Shown piece by piece: positions 33,735-42,116 of a stretch of 48,607 nucleotides of DNA; the stretch's first letter is position 1; each line of letters opens with the position of its first letter. The position numbers were made by a program, and so were the translations under genes. The stretch is from positions 1 to 48,607 of the forward strand of contig NZ_JAGIPX010000061.1 in assembly GCF_017814945.1 (NCBI RefSeq). Reading direction: 5' to 3'. The notes under the pieces are model-generated. The model made no database searches. It was not told where the DNA came from and saw only the letters and a list, made by a program, of their open reading frames with translations. This stretch comes from Paraburkholderia sp. LEh10 (GTDB lineage Bacteria; Pseudomonadota; Gammaproteobacteria; Burkholderiales; Burkholderiaceae).

Positions 33735-34490
33735 ATGAAAAAACTGCTTTCGACGCTCGCGCTGCTCGGTGCGACCGTGCTGGCGCTGTCCGCGATGCCG
33801 GTTCGCGCGGAAGGCGAATTTCCGCTCGACCGTGCGCCCGACAGCGCGGACAATATTGCCTCGTTGCAGCACGGCGCCCAATTGTTTGTAAACTACTGCC
33901 TGAATTGCCACAGTGCGAGCCTAATGCGCTACAGCAGATTGCAGGATATCGGCATCGGGCAGAAGGAAATTGAAAAAAACCTGTTGTTCACGACAGATAA
34001 AGTTGGCAACACAATGACGGTCGCCATGCGCCCCGATGACGCGAAAGCGTGGTTCGGCGCGTCGCCGCCGGATCTGTCGGTGGAAGCGCGCGCGAAAAAT
34101 CGTGACTGGCTGTACACGTATTTGCGCGGTTTCTACCGCGATGACACACGGCCGACTGGCTGGAACAATATAGTGTTTGAGAACGTGGGCATGCCTCACG
34201 TGTTGTGGCAGCTTCAGGGGCAACGCACAGCGAAGTTCAAAGACGAAATCGACGAGAACACGAAGGAAAAGGTCAGGAAGTTCGTGGGATACCAGCAGAT
34301 CACGCCGGGTACGTTGTCGCCGGTAGATTATGATTCTGCTGTGGCCGACCTCGTGTCGTACCTGTCATGGATGTCCGAACCGACGCAGAAAACCCGTCGT
34401 CAACTCGGGGTTTGGGTGCTGCTGTTCCTAGGCGTTCTGAGCTTTTTAGCCTGGCGACTGAACGCCGCGTACTGGAAAGATATCAAATAG
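33735..34490 (+). CDS. petC: Cytochrome c1 subunit of the bc1 complex
   Basis: A 251-residue protein with a cleavable signal peptide (about 25 residues), heme-binding CLNCH (55-59), a likely sixth-ligand Met in NVGMPHVLW, and a C-terminal membrane anchor (VWVLLFLGVLSFLAW). It accepts electrons from the Rieske centre and delivers them to soluble cytochrome c. An AGGAG site precedes the ATG. petABC forms a tight operon and sspAB follows about 100 nt later. Confidence 0.95.
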   Translation: MKKLLSTLALLGATVLALSAMPVRAEGEFPLDRAPDSADNIASLQHGAQLFVNYCLNCHSASLMRYSRLQDIGIGQKEIEKNLLFTTDKVGNTMTVAMRPDDAKAWFGASPPDLSVEARAKNRDWLYTYLRGFYRDDTRPTGWNNIVFENVGMPHVLWQLQGQRTAKFKDEIDENTKEKVRKFVGYQQITPGTLSPVDYDSAVADLVSYLSWMSEPTQKTRRQLGVWVLLFLGVLSFLAWRLNAAYWKDIK

Positions 34491-34586
34491 TCACGCCGTA
34501 ACTGGTGTGGGGCCGGCGCAAGGGAAGACCTGCAGGACGGTTTTTCCCACTCGCTGGCCCTTTAAGTTTTTTGAGGAAACGCAAAC

Positions 34587-35198
34587 ATGATGGTTCTGTA
34601 TTCCGGCACTACTTGCCCGTTCTCCCAGCGCTGCCGGCTGGTGTTGTTCGAAAAGGGCATGGACTTCGAAATCCGCGATGTCGACCTGTTCAACAAACCG
34701 GAAGACATCGCCGTAATGAATCCGTATGGTCAGGTGCCGATCCTCGTCGAACGGGATCTGATCCTGTACGAATCGAACATCATCAACGAGTACATCGACG
34801 AACGCTTCCCCCATCCGCAGCTAATGCCGGCCGATCCCGTTCAGCGTGCTCGCGCGCGTCTGTTCCTGTTGAACTTCGAAAAGGAACTGTTCGTCCACGT
34901 CGGCACGCTCGAAAACGAAAAGGGCAAGGCCGCGGAGAAGAATCACGAGAAGGCGCGTCTCGCGATCCGCGATCGCCTGACGCAGCTCGCGCCGATCTTC
35001 CTGAAGAACAAGTACATGCTCGGCGAGGAGTTCTCGATGCTCGACGTCGCGATCGCGCCGCTGCTGTGGCGTCTGGATCATTACGGTATCGAGCTGTCGA
35101 AGAACGCTGCGCCGCTAATGAAGTACGCGGAGCGTATTTTCAGCCGTCCGGCTTATATCGAAGCGCTGACGCCGTCGGAAAAGGTGATGCGCCGCTGA
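34587..35198 (+). CDS. sspA: Stringent starvation protein A
   Basis: A 203-residue glutathione S-transferase-fold protein. The thioredoxin-like start YSGTTCPFSQRCRLVLFEKG and the helical C-terminal domain match SspA, which binds RNA polymerase and modulates transcription under stress instead of acting as an enzyme. A GAGGAAA site precedes the ATG. It lies between petC and sspB, the common betaproteobacterial order. Confidence 0.93.
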   Translation: MMVLYSGTTCPFSQRCRLVLFEKGMDFEIRDVDLFNKPEDIAVMNPYGQVPILVERDLILYESNIINEYIDERFPHPQLMPADPVQRARARLFLLNFEKELFVHVGTLENEKGKAAEKNHEKARLAIRDRLTQLAPIFLKNKYMLGEEFSMLDVAIAPLLWRLDHYGIELSKNAAPLMKYAERIFSRPAYIEALTPSEKVMRR

Positions 35199-35267
35199 GT
35201 TTGAGATTCGCTTCGGGCGCGGCGCGTGGGATTCGGCTCACGCGCCTGCCGGGCAAAAGGACAGTTG

Positions 35268-35747
35268 ATGCAAGAGATTTCCACGAAGCCGTACCTGCTG
35301 CGCGCGCTCTACGAATGGTGTACCGATAACGGCTTTACGCCGCATATCGCGGTGCGTGTCGATAACCAGACGCGCGTGCCGCGCCAGTTCGTGCGCGACA
35401 ACGAGATCGTATTGAACATCAGCTTCGAGGCGACGAGCCAGCTGCAGATGGGCAACGAGTGGATCGAGTTCCACGCGAGGTTCTCGGGCAAGTCGCACAA
35501 GATCGAGGTGCCGGTGGCGAACGTGCTCGCCATCTACGCACGCGAGAACGGGCAGGGGATGGCGTTCCCGGTCGAATCGGCGGGGGGCGAGGCGACGGAT
35601 TCCGAGGACGATGAAAGCGTCATCGCCGACGAGCCGGAAGCGGCGCCTCAGGCGGCGGAAAAAGTCAGCGAAACCGACGATGAACCGCGTCCCGACGACG
35701 ATGGAACAAAAGGTGGCGGAAGAGGCCACCTCAAAGTCGTGAAATGA
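35268..35747 (+). CDS. sspB: ClpXP adaptor SspB
   Basis: A 159-residue protein whose first ~110 residues form the SspB substrate-binding domain (TKPYLLRALYEWCTDNG, NEWIEFHARFSGK). An acidic flexible linker follows, and the last residues, HLKVVK, form the short tail that docks on ClpX. It delivers ssrA-tagged proteins to ClpXP. The ATG at 35268 has an AAAAGGA site; the longer frame upstream is not homologous. Confidence 0.93.
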   Translation: MQEISTKPYLLRALYEWCTDNGFTPHIAVRVDNQTRVPRQFVRDNEIVLNISFEATSQLQMGNEWIEFHARFSGKSHKIEVPVANVLAIYARENGQGMAFPVESAGGEATDSEDDESVIADEPEAAPQAAEKVSETDDEPRPDDDGTKGGGRGHLKVVK

Positions 35748-35766
35748 AGTAGAATCGCGTTCTCAC

Positions 35767-35842
<76 letters not shown>

Positions 35843-35850
35843 GTATCAAG

Positions 35851-35888
35851 AAACGGGTCACGCATATCGCGTGGCCCGTTTTGTTTTT
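35851..35888 (+). terminator. Rho-independent terminator after tRNA-Thr
   Basis: A 13-bp stem with one G-T wobble (35851-35863 with 35869-35881), 5-nt loop, followed by TTGTTTTT. Confidence 0.9.
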
Positions 35889-36032
35889 GCGGCCCAGTGG
35901 TTTCCAGCGAAGCATCGACAGTCGCGGCACGCGCCCTCGCCAGAACGTTCAATACAATATGGGCATCGAAGCGCGAAGCCGCGTTGCGCATCTCGACCGA
36001 TGCATCGCCTTTCGCCGCACAATACCGTACCC

Positions 36033-37157
36033 ATGACCACGCCCCCGATCCTCACCTGGCCCGAAGCTGACGGCCCGCACTCCGCCCGCTGGCGCTCCGA
36101 AGCCGCCGTTGCGCCCGCCAAACGCGTCGTGATCGCCGACGACCGCACAACCGCCGACGCCGCCTATCGCCTCGCCTGCGAGGGCACGGCGCTGCTCTGG
36201 CGCGGGGATTTCCAGAACGCGCGTCAGTTGTTGCAGGCGATGACTCGCCGCCTGGAGCGCAAGCCGCGCAAGCAGGCCGCGAATCCACTGGACGCGTTCA
36301 ATCTGCATCGGCAAGCCCAATCACAGAAGGCCCGCACGCTCGGCATGCTGCTGATTCCGCTCGAAGGCGACTACGCGATTCCGTTGCGCCGCGCGCCCAA
36401 CGTCCAGCAGGCATGCGAAGAAGTCTACGGGCCGCCGACCGGCGAGCCGTCGGTCGTCTCGCTGCGTGAGCTGCTCGGCCTGGTCGGCGCGCACGAATGG
36501 CGCAAGAAGGGCGTCGAGATTCCTGCGCTCGAGGCACGCATCCATCCGCACTACGGCGTGTTCTCGCCCGTGCGAGGCGAGTATGTCGATCTCGTCGCGC
36601 GAACGCCGCTACCGTCGCAGGAGAAGGCATTCGATATCGGCGTCGGTACGGGCGTGTTGTCAGCCGTGCTCGCGAAGCGCGGCGTCAAGCGCATCGTCGC
36701 AACCGACCAGGATCCACGCGCGCTAGTCTGCGCGCATGCGAACCTCACGCGGCTCGGCTATGACAGGCAGGTTGAGATCATCGCTGCCGATCTGTTTCCG
36801 GAAGGGCGTGCGCCGCTTGTCGTCTGCAATCCGCCGTGGGTGCCTGCGCGCCCGGCATCGCCGATCGAAAACGCGGTGTATGACTACGAGAACCGCATGC
36901 TGCTCGGTTTTCTGAACGGGCTCGCCGATCATCTCGATCCGGGCGGCGAGGGCTGGCTGATCCTGTCGGACTTCGCGGAGCATCTGGGTATGCGCACGCG
37001 CGACTGGCTGCTGGCCGCAATCGGCAACGCGGGCCTCGTCGTCGCGGGGCGCGAGGACATCCGGCCGCGCCATCCGAAGGCGACGGACGCCACCGACCCA
37101 CTGCACACCGCGCGTGCCGCCGAAGTCACCTCTCTCTGGCGTCTAAAGGCCAAATAG
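36033..37157 (+). CDS. Class I SAM-dependent methyltransferase, HemK/PrmC-like core
   Basis: A 374-residue protein. The methyltransferase domain occupies the second half: SAM-binding DIGVGTG (201-207), acidic TDQDP (~225), and the NPPW motif (266-269) that in PrmC and similar enzymes positions the amide or amine being methylated. The first ~180 residues are a separate N-terminal region including HPHYGVFSPVRGEY. NPPW suggests N-methylation of a Gln, Asn or base; the target is unknown. The ATG at 36033 is preferred, though another at 36000 is in frame. It is a single gene between tRNA-Thr and the convergent flavoprotein gene. Confidence 0.8.
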   Translation: MTTPPILTWPEADGPHSARWRSEAAVAPAKRVVIADDRTTADAAYRLACEGTALLWRGDFQNARQLLQAMTRRLERKPRKQAANPLDAFNLHRQAQSQKARTLGMLLIPLEGDYAIPLRRAPNVQQACEEVYGPPTGEPSVVSLRELLGLVGAHEWRKKGVEIPALEARIHPHYGVFSPVRGEYVDLVARTPLPSQEKAFDIGVGTGVLSAVLAKRGVKRIVATDQDPRALVCAHANLTRLGYDRQVEIIAADLFPEGRAPLVVCNPPWVPARPASPIENAVYDYENRMLLGFLNGLADHLDPGGEGWLILSDFAEHLGMRTRDWLLAAIGNAGLVVAGREDIRPRHPKATDATDPLHTARAAEVTSLWRLKAK

Positions 37158-37177
37158 GGCGCGTAGCCGCAAACCGT

Positions 37178-38452
37178 TCAGCGCGGCGAAGCCCCGATGT
37201 AACCCAGTGCGCCCCGCCCAGCCACGAGACCGCTGGCAAAACACGCAGTCAGCAGATAGCCGCCCGTCGGCGCTTCCCAGTCGAGCATCTCGCCAGCGCA
37301 GAACACGCCGGGCAGTTGCCGGATCATCAACGTGCCGTCGAGCGCTTCGAACGGAACGCCGCCCGCGCTGCTGATCGCTTCGTCGATCGGCCGCACGCGC
37401 GTCAGCCGCAATGGCAGCGACTTGATCGCTTGCGCGAGTGTCGCTGCGTCGGCGAACGCTTCTTTCGACAGGCATTCGTGCAGCAGGCCCAGCTTCACCC
37501 CCGTGATGCCGATCCGGCCATGCAGATGGCTCGACATCGAGCGCGAGCCGCGCGGCCGCGTCACTTCGTCCGCCACGCGCTGCGCGCTCAGTCCGGGCGC
37601 GAGGTCGAGACGAAGCGTCACTTCGCCGTCGGCCATCAAACGGTCGCGGATCGTCGACGAAAGCGCGTAGACGAGGCTCCCTTCAATGCCCGTCGAGGTC
37701 ACGACGAACTCACCTTGTCGCTCTTGGACTGTGCCGTCCACGCTTTCGACAGAGATCGAAACGGGCTTCACAGGCTGGCCCGCATAGCGCTCGCTGAAGT
37801 AGTCGCGCCAGTCGGCATCGAAGCCGCAGTTCGCGGGCAACAGCGGCGAGACGGGCACGTCGCGCTGCGCGACCAACGGCACCCACGCGGCATCGGAGCC
37901 GAGGCGCGCCCAACTGCCGCCGCCCATCGCGAGCACGACTGCATCCGCCTGCACTTCGGATTCGCCTTGGGGTGTCGCGAACCGGAGGCCATGCGCATCG
38001 GCCGATGCAGACGCGGCCCAGCCGATCCACTTGTGCCGCATATGAAAACGCACGCCCGATTCCCGCAGCCGATGCAGCCAGGCGCGCAGCATCGGTGCGG
38101 CCTTCATGTCGGTCGGAAACACGCGGCCCGAACTGCCGACGAACGTATCGATGCCAAGCTCGACGAGCCATGCGCGCAACGCATCGGGGCCGAACGCGTC
38201 GAGCAGCGGCGCCATGTCGGCGCGGCGCTTGCCGTAACGGCTGAGAAACGGCTCGATCGGCTCCGAGTGCGTGATGTTCATTCCGCCTTTGCCCGCCATC
38301 AGAAACTTGCGCCCGACGGAAGGCATCGCGTCGTACACGTCGACGCGCACGCCGCCCAGCGCGAGCGCCTCGGCGGCCATCAGCCCCGAAGGGCCGCCGC
38401 CGATAATGGCAACCCGGGTGTGATCAATCGTGTGTTGGTGCGGATTCGACAT
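37178..38452 (-). CDS. HI0933-like flavoprotein (TIGR03862-type)
   Basis: A 424-residue FAD/NAD(P)-binding protein. The N-terminal dinucleotide motif is IIGGGPSGLMAAEAL (about residues 16-30), GRKFLMAGKGGMNITHS is the HI0933/BaiN family signature, and the C-terminal GEMLDWEAPTGGYLLTACFASG closes the FAD site. The catalytic function of this family is poorly defined. The start at 38452 is taken because the region upstream is low complexity and not homologous, though no strong ribosome site is evident. It ends 20 nt from the convergent methyltransferase stop. Confidence 0.85.
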   Translation of the reverse strand: MSNPHQHTIDHTRVAIIGGGPSGLMAAEALALGGVRVDVYDAMPSVGRKFLMAGKGGMNITHSEPIEPFLSRYGKRRADMAPLLDAFGPDALRAWLVELGIDTFVGSSGRVFPTDMKAAPMLRAWLHRLRESGVRFHMRHKWIGWAASASADAHGLRFATPQGESEVQADAVVLAMGGGSWARLGSDAAWVPLVAQRDVPVSPLLPANCGFDADWRDYFSERYAGQPVKPVSISVESVDGTVQERQGEFVVTSTGIEGSLVYALSSTIRDRLMADGEVTLRLDLAPGLSAQRVADEVTRPRGSRSMSSHLHGRIGITGVKLGLLHECLSKEAFADAATLAQAIKSLPLRLTRVRPIDEAISSAGGVPFEALDGTLMIRQLPGVFCAGEMLDWEAPTGGYLLTACFASGLVAGRGALGYIGASPR

Positions 38453-38773
38453 CGAGTGCAAGTCGTGCGGAGAGGAGAGGGACGCGCTGCGAAGGCCGGT
38501 ATTGTCCCACCCGCCCACAGGCGCGGCAAACAGCGGGGCAAGCACACGGCCCGATGCCCGATGCGGCCGACACGGCACGCCACGGCGACAGGCGCTGCCG
38601 CATGGCAGACGCGACCTATACTTTTCTCACACACCTACGGTTCCGGCGCACGCTGCGCCTTCCTGTCGCGCACAACTCACGCATACCGCCGCTACCAGGC
38701 TTCGCCGATACACTCGGCGAGGTCGCTGCGGCGCATGCATTGCGCTCGACGCCTTTGATCTGAGGAGTTTGTC
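38453..38773. other. Divergent intergenic region
   Basis: This 321-bp gap lies between the minus-strand flavoprotein and the plus-strand DUF1059 gene and must hold both promoters. TATACT at 38617-38622 is a possible -10 for the DUF1059 gene, without a convincing -35. No ORF or repeat of note. Confidence 0.45.
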
Positions 38774-38983
38774 ATGGGCCGCAAATACATCGATTGCCGC
38801 GAATGCCCGAGCGACATCAACTGCACGGTCGCGCTTGCCGCGGATTCTGAAAACGAGCTGCTCGAAGCGGCCGTCGCGCACGCGATCCAGGCGCACAAAC
38901 ACAGTGACACGCCGGAACTGCGCGCGCAGCTGAAGTCGATGTTTCATGACGGCACGCCGCCCGTCGGCGCCCCCGCCGCTTGA
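38774..38983 (+). CDS. DUF1059 family small protein
   Basis: A 69-residue acidic protein beginning MGRKYIDCRECPSDINCTVA, with Cys at 8, 11 and 17, followed by a helical EAVAHAIQAH-type segment typical of DUF1059, whose function is unknown. A TGAGGAG site 8-9 nt before the ATG supports the start. No operon partner: the next gene converges on it across a set of hairpins. Confidence 0.82.
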   Translation: MGRKYIDCRECPSDINCTVALAADSENELLEAAVAHAIQAHKHSDTPELRAQLKSMFHDGTPPVGAPAA

Positions 38984-39062
38984 TTCTGGAAGCCACGATT
39001 AGAAGCCCTCGGAGCGAAGGCGGTACAAGCTGGACCCGGGCAAAGGGAGCAGCGCGCAGGGC

Positions 39063-39132
39063 CCGGCGCGCCGGCACGGGCCGCAACCCGCACGGGCGGC
39101 GGGTTGCGGCTGCGCGAAACGGGCGCGCAGCC
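39063..39132. terminator. Cluster of GC-rich hairpins between convergent genes
   Basis: Three palindromic elements follow each other: CCGGCGCGCCGG (39063-39074); a perfect 12-bp stem (39080-39091 with 39099-39110, 7-nt loop); and a perfect 9-bp stem (39108-39116 with 39124-39132, 7-nt loop), which shares three bases with the second and so would exclude it at the base. They lie between the DUF1059 gene and the convergent hypothetical gene. No T tracts, so probably a barrier or 3'-end stabiliser rather than classical terminators. Confidence 0.5.
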
Positions 39133-39142
39133 GTTGACGGAT

Positions 39143-39463
39143 TCAGCCCGGATAGGCTTCGTCGACCTTGAGTCCCGCCAGTTTGAAGATGACGCGTAGC
39201 GTCTGAGGCTTGATGTCGCGTCGCGATGCGAGCGTCGTCATGACGAAGTCGAGCACTTTCGCGTATTTGAGCAGCGTAAGGCACGTCTCGAGATCGACGC
39301 TGCCGTCGCGCATGAGTTCCGCGAGGCGCAGCATCTCGACCGAGATGTCGCGCGCCATTTCGAGTTCGAGTTGCTGCTTCTCAGTCCACTCGGGGGTGGC
39401 CAGCAGTTTCGCCATGAGTTCCTGAAACTTCTGCTCGGCGTTTCCGTTGGGTGTCGTATCCAT
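39143..39463 (-). CDS. Conserved-looking hypothetical helical protein
   Basis: A 106-residue soluble protein predicted to be almost all helix (for example ELMAKLLATPEWTEKQQ and TCLTLLKYAKVLDFVMTTLA). I recognise no family, signal peptide or membrane segment. The ATG at 39463 has a GAGG site 6 nt upstream, better than the Met four codons earlier. Codon use and GC content resemble neighbouring genes, so it is likely real. Confidence 0.6.
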   Translation of the reverse strand: MDTTPNGNAEQKFQELMAKLLATPEWTEKQQLELEMARDISVEMLRLAELMRDGSVDLETCLTLLKYAKVLDFVMTTLASRRDIKPQTLRVIFKLAGLKVDEAYPG

Positions 39464-39862
39464 TTGCCGCCTCATCAGATCTGAGCGCGCTTCGTCGCAG
39501 TCCCGGCGCGTCTCAGGTTACGTAACGTTCGAACTCGTGTTCCGGTTCGACCTCCCCCACGCGTATCGGCCGCTTCTGCCGCGTCTCGACGTTGCCGCGG
39601 CCGGTAGCTTGTCTTTCGTTATGCATCCCGCGAGCTTTCGTTTTCCTTCGCCCGCGACAGACGACTGCCGGTGCGACGCTTTTCCGTGTGATCCGGAGGT
39701 CGGCCGTTTTGCTGCACGAAATGTTCCAGCCAGGGTTTGGGGTTGCCGTCGACGCGAAGGAACTGGGACCCTCCTCCGCGGTTTGGGTAAACTGACAGAC
39801 ACTTTTCCCTACTTCCGTCACCTGACGCACGTTCGCGATGCATTCGGGGGCGTGTTCATTCG
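39464..39862. other. Divergent intergenic region
   Basis: This 399-bp gap separates the minus-strand hypothetical gene from the plus-strand methyltransferase. A 10-bp palindrome GTTACGTAAC lies at 39517-39526, 53 nt upstream of the hypothetical gene. Overlapping ORFs on both strands across the gap have no ribosome site or family similarity that I can see. Confidence 0.5.
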
Positions 39863-40693
39863 ATGTCCAGCAAAACCTACGAAGTTCGTCCTAACCAGTC
39901 CGTCGAACTGCTGAAGGAACTCCATATCCTCACGCGCGACGGCAAGATGAATCAGGACAGCCGCCGCAAGCTCAAGCAGGTCTATCACCTGTTCCAGTTC
40001 ATCGAGCCGCTGCTCAAGGACCTGAAAGAGACGAAGGGTGAACTGACTCTCGTCGATCACGGCGCGGGCAAGTCCTACCTTGGCTTTATTCTCTACGACT
40101 TGTTCGTCAAGGAACTGCGGGATAACTCGCATATCTACGGCATTGAGACGCGCGAGGAACTGGTGGCGAAGTCGGAGGAGCTGGCGCACCGGCTCGGCTT
40201 CAAAGGTATGTCGTTTCTGAATTTATCAGTGGCGGAGTCGATTGTTTCGGACAAGCTGCCCGCCAACGTGGATATCGTCACGGCCCTGCACGCGTGCAAC
40301 ACGGCCACCGACGACGCGATCCGCTTCGCGCTGGAAAAGCACGCGAAATACATCGTCGTCGTGCCGTGCTGTCAGGCGGAAGTGGCGGGCGTGCTGCGCA
40401 AGAACAAGGGCAAGTCGCTCGGCAGTGCGCTGACGGAGATCTGGCGGCATCCGTTGCACACGCGTGAGTTTGGCAGTCAGATCACCAACGTGCTGCGCTG
40501 CCTCCAGTTGGAGGCGCACGGCTATCAGGTCAACGTGACCGAACTGGTGGGATGGGAGCACTCGATGAAGAACGAGCTCATCATCGCCACGTACAAGGAT
40601 TTGCCGCGCCGGCGTCCCGCCGAGCGGCTCAATGAAGTGATGGAAGCGCTCGGCATCACGGAACTGCGCGAGCGCTTTTACGCCGAGGCGTGA
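39863..40693 (+). CDS. SAM-dependent methyltransferase-like protein (Methyltransf_32 type)
   Basis: A 276-residue protein. The N-terminal helical part leads to LTLVDHGAGKSYLGFILYDL, a Methyltransf_32-type SAM-binding loop, then YGIETREEL and DIVTALHACNTATDDAIRFA, and a conserved VVPCCQAEV with a Cys pair. This arrangement is seen in conserved proteins of proteobacteria and in the GSTCD/RlmN-unrelated methyltransferase group; the substrate is unknown, with nucleic acid a possibility. It ends 21 nt before a convergent DUF1415 gene. Confidence 0.75.
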   Translation: MSSKTYEVRPNQSVELLKELHILTRDGKMNQDSRRKLKQVYHLFQFIEPLLKDLKETKGELTLVDHGAGKSYLGFILYDLFVKELRDNSHIYGIETREELVAKSEELAHRLGFKGMSFLNLSVAESIVSDKLPANVDIVTALHACNTATDDAIRFALEKHAKYIVVVPCCQAEVAGVLRKNKGKSLGSALTEIWRHPLHTREFGSQITNVLRCLQLEAHGYQVNVTELVGWEHSMKNELIIATYKDLPRRRPAERLNEVMEALGITELRERFYAEA

Positions 40694-40714
40694 CGGGTTG
40701 CGGGCGCTGGGCGG

Positions 40715-41284
40715 TCAGCCTTTTGCCGGCTCGCTCATCCACTTTTGCCAGCCCGCCAGACCGAGACGGCGCATCGTTTCCTCGTTGCGTTCGTAGATGT
40801 CGGCTGCATCCGGAAAGGCGTCCGCTGCGCGCGCTATGCTCGCTTCTCTCAGCAGATGAAGGATCGGGTAGGGCGCGCGGTTCGTGTAGTTCTCGATATC
40901 GTCGGGGCCGTTGCCCTCGAACTGATAGCGCGGGTGGAAGCTCGCGATCTGCAACGTGCCTTCCAGACGCATTTGTCTGAGCATCCGGTCAGCGAAAAAG
41001 AGGCAATCGTTGTATTCGAGAAAATCGCTGAGCGCGCGCGGGATGATCAGCAGCGTCGTGTCGATATCGGCGGGGTCGGCTTGCACCAGCGTATGCAGCT
41101 CGGTTTCCAGATCGGCGAGCACGCCTTCCATATCGGTTGCTTCGCTGATCGCGTAGCGAATCTGATTCTTCACGTGCACCGCCTTCGCGAAAGGGCACAG
41201 GTTTAGCCCGATCACCGCCTGCGTCAGCCAGTGGCGCGTGGCGGCGAGAATGGTGTCGTGCGAATCGGTGAGCGTCGAGGACAT
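40715..41284 (-). CDS. DUF1415 family protein
   Basis: A 189-residue protein with the DUF1415 hallmarks GLNLCPFAKAVHVKNQIRY near the start and ASFHPRYQFEG, NRAPYPILHLLREASI in the second half. Conserved Cys30 and several His residues suggest an enzyme, but no activity is known to me. It starts 28 nt after the end of the TetR gene on the same strand, so it may be read from the tetR promoter. Confidence 0.85.
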   Translation of the reverse strand: MSSTLTDSHDTILAATRHWLTQAVIGLNLCPFAKAVHVKNQIRYAISEATDMEGVLADLETELHTLVQADPADIDTTLLIIPRALSDFLEYNDCLFFADRMLRQMRLEGTLQIASFHPRYQFEGNGPDDIENYTNRAPYPILHLLREASIARAADAFPDAADIYERNEETMRRLGLAGWQKWMSEPAKG

Positions 41285-41312
41285 GGTGGTGCTTGCAGCG
41301 AGAGCAAAACCG

Positions 41313-41945
41313 CTATTTTACCGGCGCATCACCGCATGCCTGCGCGACAAGCTGCGCGGCGACCAACGGCGCAACCTTGATCGGCCCGCAGCCCGGACCA
41401 TACGTCTGGCTCGACGCGTAGATCCCTTCGATCAGCAGCGCGAGCCCATTCGCCAGCTCACCCGGATCGCGCGCGCCCGCCGCCGTGCAGATTTCGTTCA
41501 AGCGCTGCATCAGCTTCGTCTTGTTGTTCAGCACGCATAGCCGCGCGGGATGCGAAGGGTCCGGAAATTCCGCAGACACATTGACGAACGGACAGCCTCG
41601 GTAGTCATCCTTCGACGCCCGTTCTGCCAGATCCTCGAAATACTGCACGATCTGCTTTTTCGGCTCGCCCGGATGTTTCGCGAAGCTTTCCTCGACGCGC
41701 CGGAAAAACTGCTCGTCTGACTGCTCGAGATACGCGACCACCAGATCGTCTTTTGACGAGAACTGGCGGTACAGGCTCATCTTGTTGACGCCCGCGCGCT
41801 CGACGACGGCATCGACGCCCACGGCCCGCACGCCTTCCCGGTAGAACAGCTCGGCGGCGGCGCGCAACAGGTGTTGCTGCGCATCGGAGCCAGCCGTCTG
41901 CGCACGGCGGCTCGGCGCGGGTTTCGCGGTTTCGGAATTGGCCAT
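41313..41945 (-). CDS. TetR-family transcriptional regulator
   Basis: A 210-residue regulator. The N-terminal helix-turn-helix spans about residues 22-66: LLRAAAELFYREGVRAVGVD and then VVERAGVNKMSLYRQFSSKD, the TetR pattern. The C-terminal ligand-binding domain contains several Cys (DYRGCPF, CVLNNK, CTAAGA). It diverges from an MFS gene, and a perfect palindrome lies within the two overlapping divergent promoters, so it probably represses both itself and the transporter. The ligand is unknown. Confidence 0.9.
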   Translation of the reverse strand: MANSETAKPAPSRRAQTAGSDAQQHLLRAAAELFYREGVRAVGVDAVVERAGVNKMSLYRQFSSKDDLVVAYLEQSDEQFFRRVEESFAKHPGEPKKQIVQYFEDLAERASKDDYRGCPFVNVSAEFPDPSHPARLCVLNNKTKLMQRLNEICTAAGARDPGELANGLALLIEGIYASSQTYGPGCGPIKVAPLVAAQLVAQACGDAPVK

Positions 41946-41972
41946 GGTCTCTTGATCGACGAATCAGACACC

Positions 41973-42001
41973 TTGACATGTTACCGATCGGTAACTAACA
42001 T
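41973..42001 (+). promoter_or_regulatory. Promoter of the MFS gene
   Basis: A consensus -35 TTGACA (41973-41978) and TAACAT (41996-42001) with an exact 17-bp spacer. Transcription would start near 42008, leaving a leader of about 109 nt before the ATG at 42117. The spacer contains the 16-bp palindrome. Confidence 0.75.
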
Positions 42002-42006
42002 CGCAA
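41978..42006 (-). promoter_or_regulatory. Promoter of the tetR gene
   Basis: On the minus strand, TTGCGA (42001-42006) and TAACAT (41978-41983) are also separated by exactly 17 bp. The start would fall near 41971, about 26 nt before the tetR ATG. The two promoters overlap almost completely. Confidence 0.65.
41980..41995. promoter_or_regulatory. Operator palindrome, probable TetR-type site
   Basis: GTTACCGATCGGTAAC is a perfect 16-bp palindrome that fills the spacer of the MFS promoter and most of the tetR promoter spacer. Size and symmetry fit a TetR dimer site. A second, weaker inverted repeat, TTGTGAC-N6-GTCACAA (42013-42032), lies just downstream in the MFS leader. Confidence 0.8.
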
Positions 42007-42116
42007 CACCGATTGTGACAGGTCAGTCACAAATCCTTTACGAAGCTGGTAACAATCAGATGCAATCGGGTGTCGACGGAGGTCGATGTCCGAGGCAGGA
42101 ATTGAATGGAGAACCG

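Noticed and set aside
39447..39914. 155-residue plus-strand ORF in the gap before the methyltransferase gene
   Set aside because: It runs into the methyltransferase gene in another frame, lacks a ribosome site and has no family similarity that I can see.
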